Source: Flavobacterium psychrophilum (GTDB taxonomy: Bacteria > Bacteroidota > Bacteroidia > Flavobacteriales > Flavobacteriaceae). Taken from it: DNA of 49,186 bases. The position numbers and the translations under genes are program-made. Positions 46,171 through 49,186 of this stretch are shown piece after piece; position 1 is the first letter of the stretch; each line of letters starts with the position of its first letter. The notes beneath the pieces were generated by a model. That model was given only the letters and a program-made list of their open reading frames with translations, searched no databases and was not told the DNA's origin. Where the stretch lies: contig CAMAWK010000001.1 in the NCBI GenBank assembly GCA_945861915.1, forward strand, positions 1 through 49,186, written 5' to 3'.

Positions 46171-47385
46171 ATGATAAACCCTTCGGCTAGCGGTTGGATT
46201 GATAAATTTTTCTCAACACAAAAACAAAATGCGTTTTTAGTTGATGATAATCTAGTAGGGTTTTATGAAAACACTAGAAAAACAGGTTTTATTTATGGCT
46301 ATCCCATTACTGTAAATACTTCCATACCAATTGATATCAAAGGCTGGCTTGAAAACGAAATTTCAAAAATTTCTTTATTAAATGCACTTTTCAATATTTA
46401 TTCACTAACAACAAAAGACAGTAAAAAAGAAAAATTTGTAATCGAAGCCGAAGCATTTTATAACCAAATGAATCCACAAGGATTTAATTTGTTAAAAAAA
46501 GTATTACCAAACAACAACCATTCTTTAAATTTAGAAAAAATAATTGACCACAGAGTGCAAACCAATGTCGATGTGGTAAGCAAAAACTTCACTCCTATTT
46601 TAACGAATGCATTATTATTTATTGATGTTTTGGCTTTTCATCAATATTTAATTCATGGCAAAATACCCGAAAAATATTTAATAAAAACTGAAGAAATAAT
46701 TATTACAATTGTTTCTCTTGCCTTAAAAATCAAGTCCAACAAATCAAATTATGATGATTTATTAATTAAACTTTTTGAATCCTCTGTTCGTTATAGCAAA
46801 TTTTCAAAAGTCAATATTCAGTCAAAAAACATTGCAATCGAAGAATTGGAGTTAAATTATTTTTCGCATGAAATAGAGAAATACTATTTACTCGACATGG
46901 CAGGATTAGCTTTATGGAGCGATGGCATAATCGAAAATAACGAAGCTTATTTCCTTTATAAATTAGCCGAATCTTTATCTGTTTCAGATGCTTTTGTACA
47001 AAAAAGTATAATTGAAACGGATGATTTTATCTCAAAAAATATAGATAAAATATCCTATTTTAAAAATTCCAATCCTGTTAAGCATTTTTATGACAATACA
47101 ACTCAAAATGTCACTAAACTGATCACAAGAAATAAAAATCGACTAGTTAAAGAAATTCTACAAAGCAAAGAATTGGTGCATTTACTAGCTGATTCTACCA
47201 AGCGTGATTTGGATGAAAAAGAAAAGAAAAAAATCAAAAAACAATTGTTAGACATTTGCAAAACGATTCCTTCACTGACTATTTTTTTACTTCCTGGAGG
47301 TAGTTTATTACTCCCTATTTTGGTGCGATTTATCCCAACACTACTTCCATCTGCTTTTAATGAAAATCTTGATGTTGAAGAGTAA
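46171..47385 (+). CDS. LETM1-related protein
   Basis: 404 residues without a signal peptide. The C-terminal block IPSLTIFLLPGGSLLLPILVRF with IPTLLPSAFNENL resembles the ribosome-binding-like domain of mitochondrial LETM1 (FxxLPxLLPxxF pattern), preceded by a charged helix (KRDLDEKEKKKIKKQLLDICK). The rest is alpha-helical, with a segment (LDMAGLALWSDGIIENNEAYFLYKLAESL) like TerB-fold proteins. Bacteroidota homologues are annotated LETM1-related biofilm-associated proteins; their molecular function is not known. It stands alone with a -7 box and converges on murA. Confidence 0.75.
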   Translation: MINPSASGWIDKFFSTQKQNAFLVDDNLVGFYENTRKTGFIYGYPITVNTSIPIDIKGWLENEISKISLLNALFNIYSLTTKDSKKEKFVIEAEAFYNQMNPQGFNLLKKVLPNNNHSLNLEKIIDHRVQTNVDVVSKNFTPILTNALLFIDVLAFHQYLIHGKIPEKYLIKTEEIIITIVSLALKIKSNKSNYDDLLIKLFESSVRYSKFSKVNIQSKNIAIEELELNYFSHEIEKYYLLDMAGLALWSDGIIENNEAYFLYKLAESLSVSDAFVQKSIIETDDFISKNIDKISYFKNSNPVKHFYDNTTQNVTKLITRNKNRLVKEILQSKELVHLLADSTKRDLDEKEKKKIKKQLLDICKTIPSLTIFLLPGGSLLLPILVRFIPTLLPSAFNENLDVEE

Positions 47386-47397
47386 TTTTTTAATCAA

Positions 47398-47415
47398 TTT
47401 TAATTTGAATTAAAA
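47398..47415. repeat. AT-rich palindrome after the LETM1-related gene
   Basis: TTTTAATT and AATTAAAA around TG, 13 bases after the stop codon. It could help end the plus transcript but lacks a GC stem. Confidence 0.3.
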
Positions 47416-47417
47416 GC

Positions 47418-47454
47418 AAAAAAACAGCAATAAGCAATAACTTACCACTGTTTT
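47418..47454 (-). terminator. Terminator after murA
   Basis: Minus strand AAAACAG ... CTGTTTTTTT with an inner TAAG/CTTA stem and a symmetric TGG/TTG internal loop, followed by T7. It lies about 50 bases beyond the murA stop. Confidence 0.65.
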
Positions 47455-47505
47455 AGATTTTATTTATTAATTCTTCGTCTACTAATCAAAGAAATATAGA
47501 GAAAA

Positions 47506-48816
47506 CTAAGCTCTTACAATTTTAGCCCCAATCGCTCTCAAACGTTCGTCTATTCGTTCGTAGCCTCTATCAATTTGTTCAATATTTTGAATGGTACTAG
47601 TTCCTTTAGCAGATAATGCGGCAATCAACAATGAAATCCCCGCTCTAATATCTGGCGAAGACATGGTAGTGGCTTTGAGTTGTGATTTGAAATCGTGACC
47701 AATAACAACGGCTCTATGAGGATCGCAAAGAATAATTTTTGCTCCCATATCAATCAGTTTATCTACAAAAAACAATCTACTTTCAAACATTTTTTGATGA
47801 ATCAAAACATCGCCTTTTGCTTGGGTTGCCACCACTAAAACAATACTCAACAAATCGGGCGTAAATCCAGGCCAAGGCGCATCAGAAATCGTTAATATCG
47901 AACCATCAATATCGGTTTTAACTTCATATCCATCTTTGTGTTCTGGTATATAAATATCATCGCCTCTTTTTTCTAAAGTAATTCCTAATTTACGGAACAC
48001 ATTCGGAATAAGTCCAAGATTTTCCCAGCTGACATCTTTTATCGTAATTTCGCTTCTTGTCATAGCAGCTAGTCCAATCCAACTACCAATTTCAATCATA
48101 TCTGGAAGGATTCTGTGTGTACAACCACCTAATTTTTCAACGCCTTCAATGGTCAATAAATTAGAGCCAATACCTGAGACTTTTCCTCCCATGGCATTCA
48201 TCATTTTACATAACTGTTGCAAATAAGGTTCGCAAGCCGCATTGTAAATAGTGGTAGTTCCTTTTGCCAAAACAGCTGCCATTACAATATTAGCCGTTCC
48301 AGTTACTGATGCTTCATCTAATAACATATCCGAACCTGTCAAACCATCCGGAGCCTCTACTCCATAAAAATGGTCTTCTCTATTGTAACGGAATTTTGCT
48401 CCTAGATTTATAAAGCCTTCAAAATGAGTATCTAATCTTCGTCTGCCTATTTTATCGCCACCCGGTTTTGGAATATAGCCTTTTCCAAATCGAGCCAAAA
48501 GTGGTCCCACAATCATAATTGAACCTCGTAACGAACCTCCTTCTTTCTTGAAAGCTTCGGTTTCTAAATAATTCACATTGACTTCATCTGCTTGAAAAGT
48601 ATAAGAACCTGAACCTATTTTTTGGATTTTAACGCCTAAATTACCTAAAAGCGTAATTAACTTATTGATATCAATAATATCTGGAATATTATTAATTGTT
48701 ACTTTTTCTGGTGTTAACAAGATAGCACACAAAATTTGTAATGCTTCATTTTTTGCTCCTTGTGGAGTGATTTCACCTTTTAGGCTAATGCCTCCTTCAA
48801 TTTTAAAAATTCCCAT
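47506..48816 (-). CDS. murA: UDP-N-acetylglucosamine 1-carboxyvinyltransferase MurA
   Basis: 436 residues. It adds enolpyruvate from PEP to UDP-GlcNAc, the first committed step of peptidoglycan synthesis. N-terminal GGISLKGEITPQGAKNEALQIL holds the substrate Lys-Asn; PKPGGDKIGRRRLDTH is the active-site loop; SSPDIRAGISLLIAALSAKG and EQIDRGYERIDERLRAIGA close it. The loop Cys that fosfomycin alkylates in E. coli MurA (Cys115) is Asp121 here (codon at 48454-48456). Such Asp variants remain active and are resistant to fosfomycin in the families where they have been tested. It follows DUF4290 on the same strand. Confidence 0.95.
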   Translation of the reverse strand: MGIFKIEGGISLKGEITPQGAKNEALQILCAILLTPEKVTINNIPDIIDINKLITLLGNLGVKIQKIGSGSYTFQADEVNVNYLETEAFKKEGGSLRGSIMIVGPLLARFGKGYIPKPGGDKIGRRRLDTHFEGFINLGAKFRYNREDHFYGVEAPDGLTGSDMLLDEASVTGTANIVMAAVLAKGTTTIYNAACEPYLQQLCKMMNAMGGKVSGIGSNLLTIEGVEKLGGCTHRILPDMIEIGSWIGLAAMTRSEITIKDVSWENLGLIPNVFRKLGITLEKRGDDIYIPEHKDGYEVKTDIDGSILTISDAPWPGFTPDLLSIVLVVATQAKGDVLIHQKMFESRLFFVDKLIDMGAKIILCDPHRAVVIGHDFKSQLKATTMSSPDIRAGISLLIAALSAKGTSTIQNIEQIDRGYERIDERLRAIGAKIVRA

Positions 48817-48826
48817 AATTTTTTTT

Positions 48827-48860
48827 AAGTTAGAAGTTAGAAGTTAGAAGCTAGAAGTTG
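48827..48860. repeat. Heptamer tandem repeat (AAGTTAG) upstream of murA
   Basis: Four full AAGTTAG units (the fourth is AAGCTAG) plus a partial fifth lie 10 bases upstream of the murA start. Array length may vary between strains and alter expression or spacing. Confidence 0.85.
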
Positions 48861-48898
48861 CCTAGGGACAAACTCATAATTAATAACTCATAACTATT

Positions 48899-49186
48899 TT
48901 ACAAAGGTTTTCTGTTTATATTTTTTCGAACTGTATTCGATTTTCCAGTTTTAGTATTTTTGTTACTTTGAATTTTAGGTTGCCCAGCAGGAGAAATTTT
49001 ATTAGAAACTCTTTTATTGGTTCTCAATAAATCGGTCGTGGTCAAAAGTTCTTCGGTGCTTTGAAGCATATTTATTTTCCCGTCGGACAGCTCATATAAA
49101 TGCTCAAAAATAACATCGTCTTTCACGGTGTCTTTATTCCAGCTCAAATAAGATTTTTTCATGTGATTGGCAATCACTTTTACCAA
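48899..49186 (-). CDS. DUF4290 protein, C-terminal part (cut by window edge)
   Basis: The frame is open from the window edge for 95 residues to a stop at 48899; the first codon, TTG, is an internal Leu, not a start. VKVIANHMKKSYLSWNKDTV and DDVIFEHLYELSDGKINML match the conserved C-terminal part of DUF4290, a Bacteroidota family of unknown function found beside murA. The basic, low-complexity tail (NKNTKTGKSNTVRKNINRK) is typical of it. It is 82 bases upstream of murA and probably shares a transcript. Confidence 0.82.
   Translation of the reverse strand: MVKVIANHMKKSYLSWNKDTVKDDVIFEHLYELSDGKINMLQSTEELLTTTDLLRTNKRVSNKISPAGQPKIQSNKNTKTGKSNTVRKNINRKPL

Overview
The window is AT-rich chromosomal DNA of a member of the Bacteroidota, most likely Flavobacteriaceae and probably Flavobacterium or a close relative. 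The reasons are TAnnTTTG-type -7 boxes, sometimes with a TTG or TTTG element 18-22 bases upstream; two proteins with type IX secretion C-terminal domains; two TonB-dependent receptors with carboxypeptidase-like N-terminal domains, one beside a DUF4249 lipoprotein; an alternate GlmU-like protein; DUF4290 next to murA; and a zapA / 6S-like RNA / RNase Y arrangement. No mobile element, prophage, CRISPR array, tRNA or rRNA was seen. Both ends cut a gene: a DsbD-like protein at the left and DUF4290 at the right.

Layout. Positions 1-3200 (minus) hold dsbD N-terminus, tilS and pabB. A DoxX-like membrane protein (plus) and lpdA (minus) converge on a shared terminator near 3670. Positions 5300-15360 (minus) form a glucan block: glgA-glgC-glgE-glgB as one close-packed unit, a long hairpin, then a GH31 alpha-glucosidase and an M48 metalloprotease behind a promoter of their own. 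A 349-base AT-rich spacer carries a terminator and three palindromes. Next come an alternate GlmU-like gene with a perfect hairpin in its probable 5' leader, and rpmE type B. Positions 17540-23470 (plus) hold DUF4199, a GT2 glycosyltransferase, phosphoglucomutase/phosphomannomutase, an MsbA-like ABC exporter and DUF2971. Positions 23470-27650 (minus) hold an M23 peptidase followed by a TonB-dependent receptor. Positions 27757-30184 (plus) hold a short coiled-coil protein, zapA, a 6S-like RNA and rny. Positions 30253-34343 (minus) hold TonB receptor, DUF4249 lipoprotein and thiamine pyrophosphokinase. Positions 34484-38134 (minus) hold monomeric isocitrate dehydrogenase, rplS and trmD, each with its own -7 box. 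Positions 38347-46055 (plus) hold a FISUMP-domain lipoprotein and two related type IX secreted proteins built from alternating Cys-containing modules; the second also carries an SGNH/sialate-esterase-like domain. The window ends with a LETM1-related protein (plus), murA and DUF4290 (minus).

How they fit together: glgC makes ADP-glucose, glgA uses it, glgE extends glucan from maltose-1-phosphate, glgB branches, GH31 trims alpha-glucosides, and the sugar mutase at 19131 interconverts hexose phosphates. The least explained parts are the two-gene modular-repeat secreted locus, the co-occurrence of GlgE with a GT5 GlgA without a visible maltose-1-phosphate source, the leader palindrome before the GlmU-like gene, and the natural Cys-to-Asp change in MurA. 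All calls come from reading the sequence; no database search was run.
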